From JASEGV01 sp947085405 (GTDB taxonomy: Bacteria; Bacteroidota; Ignavibacteria; UBA10030; BY39), in the NCBI GenBank assembly GCA_947085405.1, contig CAMTWO010000030.1, positions 1-27,557 of the forward strand: DNA of 27,557 nucleotides, in the 5' to 3' direction. Positions 1 through 8,705 of the stretch are shown one piece after another. Numbering within the stretch: the first letter of the stretch is position 1; each line of letters opens with the position of its first letter. Below the pieces are notes generated by a model. It worked only from the letters and a program-made list of their open reading frames with translations. It searched no databases and was not told the DNA's origin. The position numbers were made by a program, and so were the translations under genes.

Positions 1-2038
1 AAATCAACTGCCATCCCTTACCAATGCTATCGGTAATTGATAACTCGTCTCCTCTTCCCACAGCGGCAGCAGAAACGAAGATTGTATCCGGCTTAACACT
101 TTGATTATAATTGAGAACTATATGCCCTGATTTATCCCCCACACTCAATGGGGCAAAGCGTACAGTAAGTGCTACACTGTCTCGCGGCGGAACGATGATA
201 TCATCCGGAGTAATTGAAAAATCCTGTTCATTTGAAACGAGGGCAGAAAGTTGCAGCGGGTCGCAGCGGAGATTTTTCACCGTCACGACCTCAGACCTAC
301 TGCAGCCGACAGTGAGCGTGTCGAACTGGAGAAATGTTCTTGATAACACGTTTCCTCTTCCCACAGCGTCAGCAGAAAAGTGGATTGTATCCGGCTTAAC
401 AATTTGTTTATAATTGAGAACCATATGCCCTGATTTATCTCCCACACTCAATGGGGCAAAGTGTACAGTCAGTGCTACACTGTCTCGCGGCGGAACGATG
501 ACATTATCCGGAGTAATTGTAAAATCCTGCTCATTTGAAACGAGGGCAGAAAGTTGCAGCGGGTCGCAGCGGGGATTTTTCACCTTTATAACCTTAGACT
601 TGCTGCAGCCAACACTAACTGTGTCGAACTCGAGGAACGTGCTTGAGAGTGATGGAGTGATCTGCTGCAGTTCTCCTCGGCGGTAGTATATGTTCCACTT
701 GTTATCTTTTTTTTCTGTCCAGGCAACGTGTACGGCTGAGTTCGAAAGGACTATCGAGGAATTGCCCGCCCATGCTGTATCTTCCGGCGTAAGGTTAGTA
801 ACGGCTTTCCACGTAGCCCCGCAATCAAGGCTCACCCTCACCTTGACCTGAAACGGACCACCGAAGTCAGACCCTTCGTGATCCCAACTGACAGCAATGA
901 CGTTGTTTTTAATAGCAACACTATGGAACGAGCCGAAGGGTACATCACTCACGACCTGCACCGGCTGCCAGGTTTTGCCGTTATCGTACGAAAGGCGAAC
1001 CGCCATACCTGCGCTAAACATCGCTCCGCCCCACTCCTCTCCTCGCCACATAACTGCTATTGTCGTCTGGTTATACACATTTTCAAATGTTGCTACTTCA
1101 GGCATGTCCGACCCATCGCCGTCAATTGGTGAAAGAACCACAAAATCCCGCCACGTGTTAGCCAAGTCAGTCGAACGGTGCAGAACGATCTCAGGTGCCG
1201 GACCGGGCCAACTATCACCCGGATGGAAAAAGTTCAACAGTCCAGGTGTGAGTGCAACTCTGAGCTGGTTAGAGCTTGATGAGGGCATTTCCTGTGCCGA
1301 GCGGGTCCAAGTCGATCCTCTATTGATAGTTCTTGTTATGCGGGGATATTGTACTCGGTAATTTATTCGTGGTACATAGACCACCGCCATTGTATCTTCA
1401 CGCACACTCGTGGACCAAAACGCCCCTATTGTGTCGCTCGTTGCCGGTCCATACATTGACCACATTTCTCCACGATCAGAACTTTTTAAATAGTACACAT
1501 TTCCACTGCCGGCAAGCATCCCAGTGTCTTGTCCCCCAAAGAAAACATACAAGTCATCTCCATCGACCGCAAAGAGGCTGCCCCCTACACTAACAAATTT
1601 TAGAGAGTCTTTTAACAATCCTATTGGTTGTTCCCATGTTAGCCCATCCGTAGTTGAACGGATGTACGGTATGCGATATTGGCCGGAAGTCCAGACGCAG
1701 TGAATTGTATCACCCTGTGTCGCCAACAGTGGTATGTAGTTCCCACCCGATGGCCAAGGATCGTCAGGAGAAAGTTTAATAACTGGTCCCCAAATAACAC
1801 CGGAGGTCGAAGACTCCCTATCTACGATACCGTAGGTACGAGACTGTAAGTCGACTCGTCGAGAAGTCTCTCCATTATTTACAATCTCGCCTGGAGAACT
1901 TAGCTTAGCTCGTAAACTTGTTTCTCCACCAAAGCCGCTATGCTTTACGGGAGGCGGAAATCTGTGTCGTGTAGGTTGAGCGTAAAAAGAATTAAATAAT
2001 ATCACGATTAACGAAAAACTGATAACTAATATTTTCAT
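1..2038 (-). CDS. Secreted BNR/sialidase-like repeat protein with ASH-type tandem domains (3' end outside window)
   Basis: The minus-strand frame is open from the ATG at 2038 to the window edge, at least 679 codons with no stop. The start is supported by an AAGGAG ribosome site at 2046-2051, 8 bases upstream. Residues 1-20 form a signal peptide (MKILVISFSLIVILFNSFYA). Residues about 60-460 contain BNR/Asp-box-like motifs (RSTTDGLTW, SSDRGEMW, LSYDNGKTW, VSLDCGATW), the pattern of secreted beta-propeller proteins. Residues about 465-665 are two near-identical 101-residue units resembling choice-of-anchor/ASH (DUF1573-like) beta-sandwich repeats. The protein is probably exported and perhaps anchored by T9SS like its relatives at the right end of the window, but its C-terminus is not visible. 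Enzymatic activity cannot be claimed; BNR repeats are common in non-enzymatic surface proteins. Confidence 0.85.
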   Translation of the reverse strand, partial: MKILVISFSLIVILFNSFYAQPTRHRFPPPVKHSGFGGETSLRAKLSSPGEIVNNGETSRRVDLQSRTYGIVDRESSTSGVIWGPVIKLSPDDPWPSGGNYIPLLATQGDTIHCVWTSGQYRIPYIRSTTDGLTWEQPIGLLKDSLKFVSVGGSLFAVDGDDLYVFFGGQDTGMLAGSGNVYYLKSSDRGEMWSMYGPATSDTIGAFWSTSVREDTMAVVYVPRINYRVQYPRITRTINRGSTWTRSAQEMPSSSSNQLRVALTPGLLNFFHPGDSWPGPAPEIVLHRSTDLANTWRDFVVLSPIDGDGSDMPEVATFENVYNQTTIAVMWRGEEWGGAMFSAGMAVRLSYDNGKTWQPVQVVSDVPFGSFHSVAIKNNVIAVSWDHEGSDFGGPFQVKVRVSLDCGATWKAVTNLTPEDTAWAGNSSIVLSNSAVHVAWTEKKDNKWNIYYRRGELQQITPSLSSTFLEFDTVSVGCSKSKVIKVKNPRCDPLQLSALVSNEQDFTITPDNVIVPPRDSVALTVHFAPLSVGDKSGHMVLNYKQIVKPDTIHFSADAVGRGNVLSRTFLQFDTLTVGCSRSEVVTVKNLRCDPLQLSALVSNEQDFSITPDDIIVPPRDSVALTVRFAPLSVGDKSGHIVLNYNQSVKPDTIFVSAAAVGRGDELSITDSIGKGWQLI
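41..646 (-). repeat. Two tandem 303-bp coding repeats
   Basis: Bases about 41-343 and 344-646 are direct repeats with a 303-bp period (101 codons) and high identity. For example, the stretch starting at 111 recurs at 414 with few changes. They encode the two ASH-like units of the secreted protein. The close DNA identity suggests recent duplication or ongoing gene conversion. Similarity fades on both sides of the pair, so no third copy is visible in the window. Confidence 0.85.
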
Positions 2039-2142
2039 AATGTAGCTCCTTAGTTTAGATTGTTTCTTTATTGATTTCTTCATTGGTTCAATCATACAAT
2101 GAGTCAATGATAAAATATTTATTGTTCTGCACCGAGGAATCT

Positions 2143-2160
2143 GACCTGACCAAGTCGTGG
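2143..2160. repeat. Possible relic of the 248-bp inverted-repeat element end
   Basis: GACCTGACCAAGTCGTGG here resembles GACCTGTTAAGTCGTGG at 20975-20991, the right end of the MITE-like element next to polX (about 15 of 18 positions with one gap). It lies in the 490-bp gap upstream of the secreted-protein gene. No second end is visible nearby, so this may be a decayed or solo end, or chance. Confidence 0.25.
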
Positions 2161-2204
2161 AATATTTTTTAAAAAGATGAAAAGAAAAATATTTATTAAT
2201 GTAG

Positions 2205-2226
2205 GTAAAACGTTTTAAAACGTTCT
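2205..2226. repeat. 22-bp dispersed palindrome, copy 1
   Basis: The core AACGTTTTAAAACGTT is a perfect 16-bp palindrome. A 22-base stretch around it (2205-2226) is identical to 23035-23056. It is followed at once by an imperfect hairpin (ACGTTCT-GA-AGAATGT). The rest of the 2039-2530 gap is AT-rich, with another small palindrome TTCCAATTTTGGAA at 2255-2268 and no convincing gene. Confidence 0.7.
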
Positions 2227-2493
2227 GAAGAATGTCTCTAAAATATAACTTCTTTTCCAATTTTGGAATCTCCATTTTATTATTAAATATCAATGTTAAT
2301 GCCCATTACTGATTGGCTGAAGTAACTGCAATAATATAAATTTAAATCGACTGATTGTCAAGTGTTTTTATAAAAATATTTACGTCTATTGCCTATTATT
2401 TTTATACTATATAATGAAAACGGTCTGTTTTTAAGGATTTAATCCCTACTATTGAAATTCGATCCACCTCTCTGAATCGTCTTCTTGACTCTT

Positions 2494-2519
2494 TAAAAAA
2501 TCTTACTGAATTCGAGTAA
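2494..2519 (-). terminator. Weak candidate terminator for the LTA-synthase-like gene
   Basis: On the minus strand, just downstream of the stop at 2531, TTACT and AGTAA flank a 7-base loop containing GAATTC and are followed by GATTTTTT. The stem is short and AT-rich, so this is only a weak intrinsic terminator candidate. Confidence 0.3.
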
Positions 2520-2530
2520 TCAATAAAATA

Positions 2531-4486
2531 TCACCGGGCTTTATAAACCTTGTTACTTCTGAGCAAGTATGTTGAAACCTGCAGATATGATAGCATTTCC
2601 CTTCTTAAAACGTCAGCAGTTTTCAGATTCATATTTAATTTATTTTCGCTCAGATACCTGTCAGTTTTAAAATGATACAATGCAATATTTTTATCGAAAT
2701 CGCCCACTAACAGCCAGTCGCCCTTTATCCAGCCGTGCAAACCGCCGCTCGCAAGATAGGCAAATCCATCGTTCCCGGCAATCGCCGTTAAACCAAACGA
2801 CGAGTGTTTTGTTTGTAATTTCAATAGATCAATAATTGTCGGGAGAATATCTACCTGACTATGAACCGAAGAAATAATTGCGGGGTTCACAAATGCAGGC
2901 GAATAGAGTAAACAAGGAATCTTGAAAAGTTCGTATATATTTTTTTCTCTAGTCCCTTCGGCATGGTCGGCAGTAATAACAAAGAGTGTATTCCGAAAAT
3001 AATCGGATTTCTCTGCTTCTTCTAAAAATTTTCCCAAACTCCAATCCGAATATCTTAATGAATTTAAAAATTTGTAATTGGTAACAGTCGAGTCGTAAAC
3101 TTCAAATTCTTTAGATGGCAGTGCATACGGTGCGTGCGATGATAGCGACATCACTAAACCTAAAAACGGTTTTTTTATTTTACTAAATTCTTCATTCGCT
3201 TTCTCGAATACGAAATGATCGAATATTCCCCACGTGCCGTCGTCTTTTACTTTATTCAAATCGAAATCAGATTTTGATATGTAAGAATCAAATCCCGCCA
3301 ATTTAGAAAACGCCTCGAAGCCCATCGAACCGGAACGCGCACCGTGAAGAAAAATCGTGCTGTAACCACTCTCCTTTAGTATCACACCTAAAGGACGGAG
3401 AAAATTTTGCTCAATCGGGCTTCCCAATATATCGTCGTAAACTACATTTGGTATCGAGCCAACAATTGCCTGCATTCCTTGAATTGTTCTTTGCCCTGCT
3501 GCAAAGAAATTCGAGAAGTAAATACCTTTGTTCATCAGTTTTCGAAACTCGGGCATCGGAAAAGGTTTGATGGATTCGAGTTCTGCAAAATTTCCGGGCC
3601 AGCTTTCCATTATTATGATTACGACATTCAGCTTGTTTTGTTGTTTAGTTTCAGGAAGTGTTTGCCTCATCAATGGATATTCTTCATCCAAATAAATTTC
3701 GTTTGGACTTTTTAGTAAGTGTCTCATTGATTTTATGGCTTCGTCCATCGGAATAAAATTATAAGATTGAATATCGCCTCTGTTCAAAGTCCGTAAAGTC
3801 GTGAAGACGGCATTCAACGAGAGATGCCCTAAAGCAATATTATCGCTTCTGAAAGCGTAACTTTCGCGAAGGGGCTTCAACTGAAATCCACCACGTATTG
3901 AAATAACTACCACACCAATCAATAAAATAAAATATATTAAATCGTTAGCAATTCCTTTGTAGGGGGTGCTTTTATATTTTCCAATAAATTTAAACCATAA
4001 ATATCCAAGCAAGACAACTGCTGCAACCGCAATAATTAATTGGGCGAGATAGTCGGCAAGGATAATTGTTATTAATTCGGGAATAGATTTAAAAAGATTA
4101 AAAATTTCATACGAAATTCTACGTTTTGAATAAGGATAATAGAAAATATCTCCCAGCGATAATATGAGGGATGCAATAACAAACAGAAATAATAAACTTA
4201 TTATTGAAATTTTATATAAGCGTTTGAATTTAAATTTGCCGGGCAAATTAAGAAGCAGCAAAAACAATCCACCCACCAACATCGTTGAAGCTAAATCAAA
4301 ACGCAAACCGATTAGAAATGATAACCCGATTTCACTAATCGGAACACCATAAAACTGCGGCGAGTAAAGAACGTAAAATACAAACCGAAGTAGCGTGAAA
4401 ATAAACATCATTAAAAGCAATACCTTCACCGAGAGGATGATATTTTGATTCGGCAATAATATTTCAAAACGGGATTTATTTTTCAT
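2531..4486 (-). CDS. LTA synthase-like membrane sulfatase-fold phosphotransferase
   Basis: A membrane enzyme of the alkaline phosphatase/sulfatase superfamily, similar to LtaS/MdoB-type proteins that transfer phosphoglycerol or phosphoethanolamine to envelope glycans. The N-terminal third has about five hydrophobic helices. The extracytoplasmic catalytic domain shows a metal-binding Glu in IIIMESW, a candidate nucleophile Thr in GQRTIQG, SSHAPY, and the metal pair in ITADHAEG. Numbered from an alternative ATG at 4522 these are E306, T346, H463 and D519/H520. I prefer the ATG at 4486 because it follows the upstream stop (4498) and gives a natural MKNKSRF start; the 4522 start would overlap the upstream gene by 25 bases. 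Neither has a good ribosome site. The substrate is unknown. It lies directly downstream of a GT-C glycosyltransferase, consistent with a shared envelope polymer pathway. Confidence 0.85.
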   Translation of the reverse strand: MKNKSRFEILLPNQNIILSVKVLLLMMFIFTLLRFVFYVLYSPQFYGVPISEIGLSFLIGLRFDLASTMLVGGLFLLLLNLPGKFKFKRLYKISIISLLFLFVIASLILSLGDIFYYPYSKRRISYEIFNLFKSIPELITIILADYLAQLIIAVAAVVLLGYLWFKFIGKYKSTPYKGIANDLIYFILLIGVVVISIRGGFQLKPLRESYAFRSDNIALGHLSLNAVFTTLRTLNRGDIQSYNFIPMDEAIKSMRHLLKSPNEIYLDEEYPLMRQTLPETKQQNKLNVVIIIMESWPGNFAELESIKPFPMPEFRKLMNKGIYFSNFFAAGQRTIQGMQAIVGSIPNVVYDDILGSPIEQNFLRPLGVILKESGYSTIFLHGARSGSMGFEAFSKLAGFDSYISKSDFDLNKVKDDGTWGIFDHFVFEKANEEFSKIKKPFLGLVMSLSSHAPYALPSKEFEVYDSTVTNYKFLNSLRYSDWSLGKFLEEAEKSDYFRNTLFVITADHAEGTREKNIYELFKIPCLLYSPAFVNPAIISSVHSQVDILPTIIDLLKLQTKHSSFGLTAIAGNDGFAYLASGGLHGWIKGDWLLVGDFDKNIALYHFKTDRYLSENKLNMNLKTADVLRREMLSYLQVSTYLLRSNKVYKAR

Positions 4487-4497
4487 TTCAATAAGTT

Positions 4498-5973
4498 TTA
4501 ATAAATTTTGAAGACATAACATGTCCGCGATTTGTTGAACTTTGGATTCAATTTATGAGCTATGAAATCGCCTAAACTTGGCTCAATGGTTTTTTCTAAA
4601 ACAAATTTTCTCTCCATTATTTTTTCTAAATCATTTTTGTCTTGTTCCAACGAGTCAGTATATAATACAGAGTAGTTGATTATCATTTCTTGTTGTTGCA
4701 GTTTCTTTTTATCATCAATGATATGAATAGGAATTGTTTTCCCAAGATAGTAATCGGGCACCAAAAATGTATAACTGAATTGAGCAATCAAAACACCGGC
4801 AGCATCCTGTTTTTCATTTATATAAACGAGCGGTTCGACTCGGTCTTTCTTTCCATAATGGAAAATAAAAAAGACTAATAAAATTGAATTCAGCACCCAA
4901 AAGTAAATCCAGTTGTATTTATAAATTCTTGATAGATTTTTTTTCTGAAACCACTGTTTCAAATTATTAAATCCTGCGACAGCTAAAATTATTAACATCG
5001 GAATAATTGGAAGTAAGAACCCCTCCTGCTTGTTCTCGATTACACTATGAGCAATCAAAAAAGCTAACACTGAAATACCTATTAGCATAAATTTCTTGCT
5101 TCCCCTTAACGCCGAAATAAGAAAAAGAATTGAGAAGGGGGGTATGAACGCAGCTAAAAGTGTAAGCAGGTATCTTGATGGCGGTCCGGCAGGATAACCC
5201 TCGGATTTTATGATGCTGTTATAATCGCTTAATATAAAACCGTAATTTTGGGAAAATGAGTAACCGAATTCACCGTTCACATATAAATTACTCAACGACT
5301 GCAAGAAAATAATTACAAGAAACCCGAATAAAAATAAGAATGAAAGCTTGCGGCTGCTTTTAGTAATTATCACACCAATCAAAAATGGAACAACAAACGA
5401 TATAAGGGGAAATCTAAGTATTAATGCAACCCCAATAAATATTCCCGATAAAAATAAGTAGAGATTTTTATTTTCCTTTTCAAAGCGAATAAAATACCAT
5501 ACCGACGCAAGCAAAGGAATTTGACAAATTACTTCCTCAAATTGATGAACTGAAAAAATCGGCATTACAAAAAATGCAGCCATAAAAATTCCGCCGATTG
5601 CAGCACTTCGTTTATCCACTTTAGCTTCTAAAATTTTAAAGACGAGATAAATTCCGATGACGGAAAATAAACCGTGCGCTAATCGAACGAAGAACATTTC
5701 GGTATCCGGAGAATTTATACCGAAGACCCGCACAATTAGCATGATGAGCGATACGATGAAAGGGTACAACGCCGAATCTTTAAAATCAGCGGGCAGCCCC
5801 GCTGTAGGCGGGAAGCCGCTCGCAAGAATATCAGCATCGACTACCAAGTTATGATGGTCGTCGAGGGTAAGAAATCCTTTGCTAAAAAAGGAAGCAAGAA
5901 TACGCAGAATAATCCCGAAAATAATCAGAATAACAAGCGGATATTTTTCAAAAAACCTTTTCATTTCAAGCAT
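4498..5973 (-). CDS. GT-C (GT22/ArnT-like) membrane glycosyltransferase
   Basis: A 491-residue polytopic membrane protein with about ten hydrophobic segments. Features of lipid-phosphate-sugar-dependent GT-C enzymes include an early acidic loop motif (LDDHHNLVVDAD, residues about 37-48), a HQFEEV segment, and ENKQEGFLLPI, which resembles the HKEERFLLP motif of Alg9/PIG-B-type GT22 mannosyltransferases. It probably moves a sugar from a polyprenyl carrier onto an envelope acceptor on the outer face of the inner membrane; donor and acceptor are unknown. The start may be the ATG at 5973 or the one three codons later (MKRFFEK). Residues about 54-63 (FPPTAGLPAD) are encoded by a GC-rich palindrome that looks inserted. 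The gene is divergent from the GT2 gene at 6016, leaving only 42 bases for both promoters. Confidence 0.75.
   Translation of the reverse strand: MLEMKRFFEKYPLVILIIFGIILRILASFFSKGFLTLDDHHNLVVDADILASGFPPTAGLPADFKDSALYPFIVSLIMLIVRVFGINSPDTEMFFVRLAHGLFSVIGIYLVFKILEAKVDKRSAAIGGIFMAAFFVMPIFSVHQFEEVICQIPLLASVWYFIRFEKENKNLYLFLSGIFIGVALILRFPLISFVVPFLIGVIITKSSRKLSFLFLFGFLVIIFLQSLSNLYVNGEFGYSFSQNYGFILSDYNSIIKSEGYPAGPPSRYLLTLLAAFIPPFSILFLISALRGSKKFMLIGISVLAFLIAHSVIENKQEGFLLPIIPMLIILAVAGFNNLKQWFQKKNLSRIYKYNWIYFWVLNSILLVFFIFHYGKKDRVEPLVYINEKQDAAGVLIAQFSYTFLVPDYYLGKTIPIHIIDDKKKLQQQEMIINYSVLYTDSLEQDKNDLEKIMERKFVLEKTIEPSLGDFIAHKLNPKFNKSRTCYVFKIY
5787..5813. repeat. GC-rich palindrome in frame within the GT-C gene
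   Basis: CAGCGGG-CAGC-CCCGCTG (5787-5804) is a perfect 7-4-7 inverted repeat, and CCCGC-TGTAG-GCGGG overlaps it (to about 5812). On the minus strand this reads CCCGCCTACAGCGGG, 13 of 15 identical to CCCGCCTGCTGCGGG at 20760-20774 in the intergenic element. It stands out from the AT-rich gene and codes for a Pro/Gly-rich loop. Confidence 0.65.
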
Positions 5974-6015
5974 AATTTTTTATATTAAAGCAAAAATTAA
6001 AAAGATTTCCAAATT

Positions 6016-6879
6016 ATGAAAGTTAGCGGCTTCACTATACTCCGTAATGGCTCAAAATACGGATATCCTTACATCGAATCGATAATGTCTATTTTGCCAG
6101 TCTGCGATGAGTTTATTATCGTTGTTGGAGATTCGGAGGATGATACTTTTCAACAAATTGAATCACTCAGCGAGCCGAAAATAAAAATAGTTAAGACGGT
6201 TTGGGACGAAAGCTTACGAACAGGCGGAAAAATATTGTCGCAACAAACCGACATTGCTCTATCGCACATTACAGGCGACTGGGGAATTTATTTGCAAGCC
6301 GACGAAGTAATCCACGAAAAATATTTAGCAACAATTCAAACTGCTATGCACGATAATTTCCCAAAAAAAGAAGTTGAAGGATTACTCTTAAAATACAAAC
6401 ATTTCTATGGAAGTTACGACTATGTTGCCAATTCAAGGAACTGGTATCGTCAGGAAATTCGTGTAATAAGAAACGGAATCGGTGTAAAATCGTGGAAGGA
6501 TGCTCAGGGATTTAGAATCGGCGGAAGGAAAATGTTCGTAAAAACTATTGATGCTTATGTTTACCACTATGGCTGGGTGAAACATCCGAAAGTTATGCAA
6601 GAAAAGATAAAATCATTCAACAAACTTTGGCACGACGATGAATGGATGCAAAAGAATATCCCAGAGCAATCTGAGTTTGACTATTCTGCTATCGATTCAA
6701 TAGAAAAATTTACAGAAACACACCCGCAGTTAATGTTGGCAAGAATTCAAAATTACAACTGGGACTTTCAACCTCGTAAGCTAAAAAGGAAAAATATTAA
6801 AACAACGCTTTTAAATTGGATTGAAAATATATTCGATATAAGAATCGGTGAATACCGGAACTTCAAACTTTTCCGTTAA
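6016..6879 (+). CDS. Family 2 glycosyltransferase
   Basis: A 287-residue cytoplasmic protein with a GT-A fold start (KVSGFTILRNG, then CDEFIIVVGDSEDDT with the nucleotide-binding acidic residues at about 38-44). ADEVIHEKYL (about 95-104) takes the place of the DXD motif. The C-terminal part (HYGWVKHP, KSFNKLWHDDEW) is typical of bacterial GT2 proteins near lipopolysaccharide or capsule genes. It probably transfers a sugar from a nucleotide donor to an envelope glycan; the specificity cannot be read from sequence. It is the only convincing plus-strand gene in the window, divergent from the GT-C gene and convergent with the ABC exporter, whose stop is only two bases away, so no terminator separates them. 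Confidence 0.85.
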   Translation: MKVSGFTILRNGSKYGYPYIESIMSILPVCDEFIIVVGDSEDDTFQQIESLSEPKIKIVKTVWDESLRTGGKILSQQTDIALSHITGDWGIYLQADEVIHEKYLATIQTAMHDNFPKKEVEGLLLKYKHFYGSYDYVANSRNWYRQEIRVIRNGIGVKSWKDAQGFRIGGRKMFVKTIDAYVYHYGWVKHPKVMQEKIKSFNKLWHDDEWMQKNIPEQSEFDYSAIDSIEKFTETHPQLMLARIQNYNWDFQPRKLKRKNIKTTLLNWIENIFDIRIGEYRNFKLFR

Positions 6880-6881
6880 TC

Positions 6882-8705
6882 TTACAACCTAAACTGTAAC
6901 TCATACAACTTTTTAAACAATCCATCTTCTGTAATTAACTCAGCAAATTTACCAATCTGAACGATGCTTCCCTTTTCCATAACTACAACTCTATCGGCAT
7001 TCTGTATAGTCGAGAAGCGGTGTGCGATAACAAAACTCGTTCGGTTTTTCATCAACCGTTCTAATGCTTCCTGAACTAACATCTCGGATTCCGGATCGAG
7101 AGCCGAAGTTGCCTCGTCGAGTATCAGAATCGCCGGGTTTTTTAGAACAGCACGCGCAATAGCAAGCCGTTGACGTTCGCCACCTGAAAGTTTTATCCCC
7201 CGGTCGCCGATTGTAGTTTCATATCCCTCTTGCATTTTTTCAATGAAGAAATGTGCATTAGCTATTTTGGCAGCTTCATTTATTTTTTGGATTGGAACAT
7301 CTTTAACTCCATATCCTATATTGGCAGCGATTGTATCGTTGAACAGGATGGTTTCTTGAGTTACAATTCCCATCATATCGCGAAGCGAATCCTGTGTTAC
7401 ATTTTTTAAATTAATATCATCTATAAAAATATTTCCTTCAACAGGGTCGTAAAATCTTGGGACTAAGTCGACAAGCGTAGATTTTCCCGCACCACTCGGT
7501 CCGACGATGGCAATCACTTCCCCTTTTTTAACTTTCAGATTTATATTTTTTAAAACTAATGATGTAGTATCGTATTTGAAAGAAACATTATCGAAGACGA
7601 TTGTATCTTTAAACTCTTTCAACTCGGTTGAATTTGGCGAGTCGATTATTCTTGGTTTGATATCCAATACAGCGAATACTCTCTCGCCGGCAGCCGTTCC
7701 CTCTTTCACAGTATTAAAAACCTGTGTAACAATTTTTATCGGCTGTAGCATAGTTATCAAAATTGTGAGATAAAAAATAAACTGTCCTGCCGTCATCGGG
7801 CTGGTTTTATCGATTATAGCCGAACCGCCGAACCACATCACGATGACTGCAATAACAATTCCTGAATATTCGCTAAACGGACTTGAAATATTTCTGATCC
7901 TTTGAAGCTTCACAAATATTTTGTATAACTTCGAGGTGTGGGTTTCGAATTTTTCGATTTCGTGTTGTTCCATCTTGAATGCTTTTATCACCCGCACTCC
8001 CGATATGCTTTCATCAATCAAAGTTGTAATCTCGGAAAGCTTTTCCTGAAAAAGTAAACTGTATTTTTTGAGTTTCTCACCAATCCTGCCTATAAAATAA
8101 CCGACGACCGGAGTAACAATAAGAATTGTAAGTGTTAACTGCCAATTGAAAATAAAAAGGATAACCGTACTAACAATAATTGTGAGAGGGTCGCGAAAAA
8201 AAGAACCCAACAAAGCCATAATAGATTCTGTAATCATACGAACATCGTTCATCACGATGCTGATTAACCGCCCCTTCTTGGTTGCCATAAAAAAATGGAG
8301 CGAAAGTTTATGCAAATGGCGATGGAGTTCATTTCGTATATCTCGTAGTATTCCTTGCTCGATAGCCGCATTCATAAACATTTGCATATAAGCGGTAAGG
8401 TTTTTCAATAAAAAGCCGACTGCAATAAATATACAAACATAAAACAGCGCCTCTTTTTTAGGATATTGCCCTAACGTGTGATACAACCAACCCATCAACT
8501 GATCTTTGATATTCCCTTTTGTAAGATCGATTTGAACCTCCGCAGCAGTTTGAGTTACATCGGTGAAGATTACGTCGATTAGCGGAACCACCATTGCAAG
8601 CGAAAATATATTCAATACAACATAAATAAGCATCGAAAAAATCAGCAGCAATACAGTTTTTTTATAAGGGAGTAAATACTTAAGTATTCTTAGGAATGTT
8701 TTCAT
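6882..8705 (-). CDS. MsbA-like ABC exporter (permease-ATPase fusion)
   Basis: A 607-residue half-transporter: an ABC_membrane domain with six helices (about 1-320) followed by the ATPase. Visible motifs are Walker A GPSGAGKST (402-410), signature LSGGERQR (about 506-513), Walker B ILILDEATSALD (about 525-536) and the switch His in IAHRFST (562). It has the length and order of lipid A/lipid flippases (MsbA) and acts as a homodimer in the inner membrane, driving lipid-linked or other amphipathic cargo outward with ATP. Neighbouring glycosyltransferases favour a lipid or glycolipid cargo, but multidrug export cannot be excluded. Its ATG overlaps the stop of the aspartate kinase gene (ATGA), so the two are very likely translated from one message. 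Confidence 0.9.
   Translation of the reverse strand: MKTFLRILKYLLPYKKTVLLLIFSMLIYVVLNIFSLAMVVPLIDVIFTDVTQTAAEVQIDLTKGNIKDQLMGWLYHTLGQYPKKEALFYVCIFIAVGFLLKNLTAYMQMFMNAAIEQGILRDIRNELHRHLHKLSLHFFMATKKGRLISIVMNDVRMITESIMALLGSFFRDPLTIIVSTVILFIFNWQLTLTILIVTPVVGYFIGRIGEKLKKYSLLFQEKLSEITTLIDESISGVRVIKAFKMEQHEIEKFETHTSKLYKIFVKLQRIRNISSPFSEYSGIVIAVIVMWFGGSAIIDKTSPMTAGQFIFYLTILITMLQPIKIVTQVFNTVKEGTAAGERVFAVLDIKPRIIDSPNSTELKEFKDTIVFDNVSFKYDTTSLVLKNINLKVKKGEVIAIVGPSGAGKSTLVDLVPRFYDPVEGNIFIDDINLKNVTQDSLRDMMGIVTQETILFNDTIAANIGYGVKDVPIQKINEAAKIANAHFFIEKMQEGYETTIGDRGIKLSGGERQRLAIARAVLKNPAILILDEATSALDPESEMLVQEALERLMKNRTSFVIAHRFSTIQNADRVVVMEKGSIVQIGKFAELITEDGLFKKLYELQFRL

Noticed and set aside
111..686. Two similar plus-strand frames of 100 and 90 codons
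   Set aside because: They are antisense shadows of the tandem repeats in the minus-strand secreted protein, which explains their similarity.
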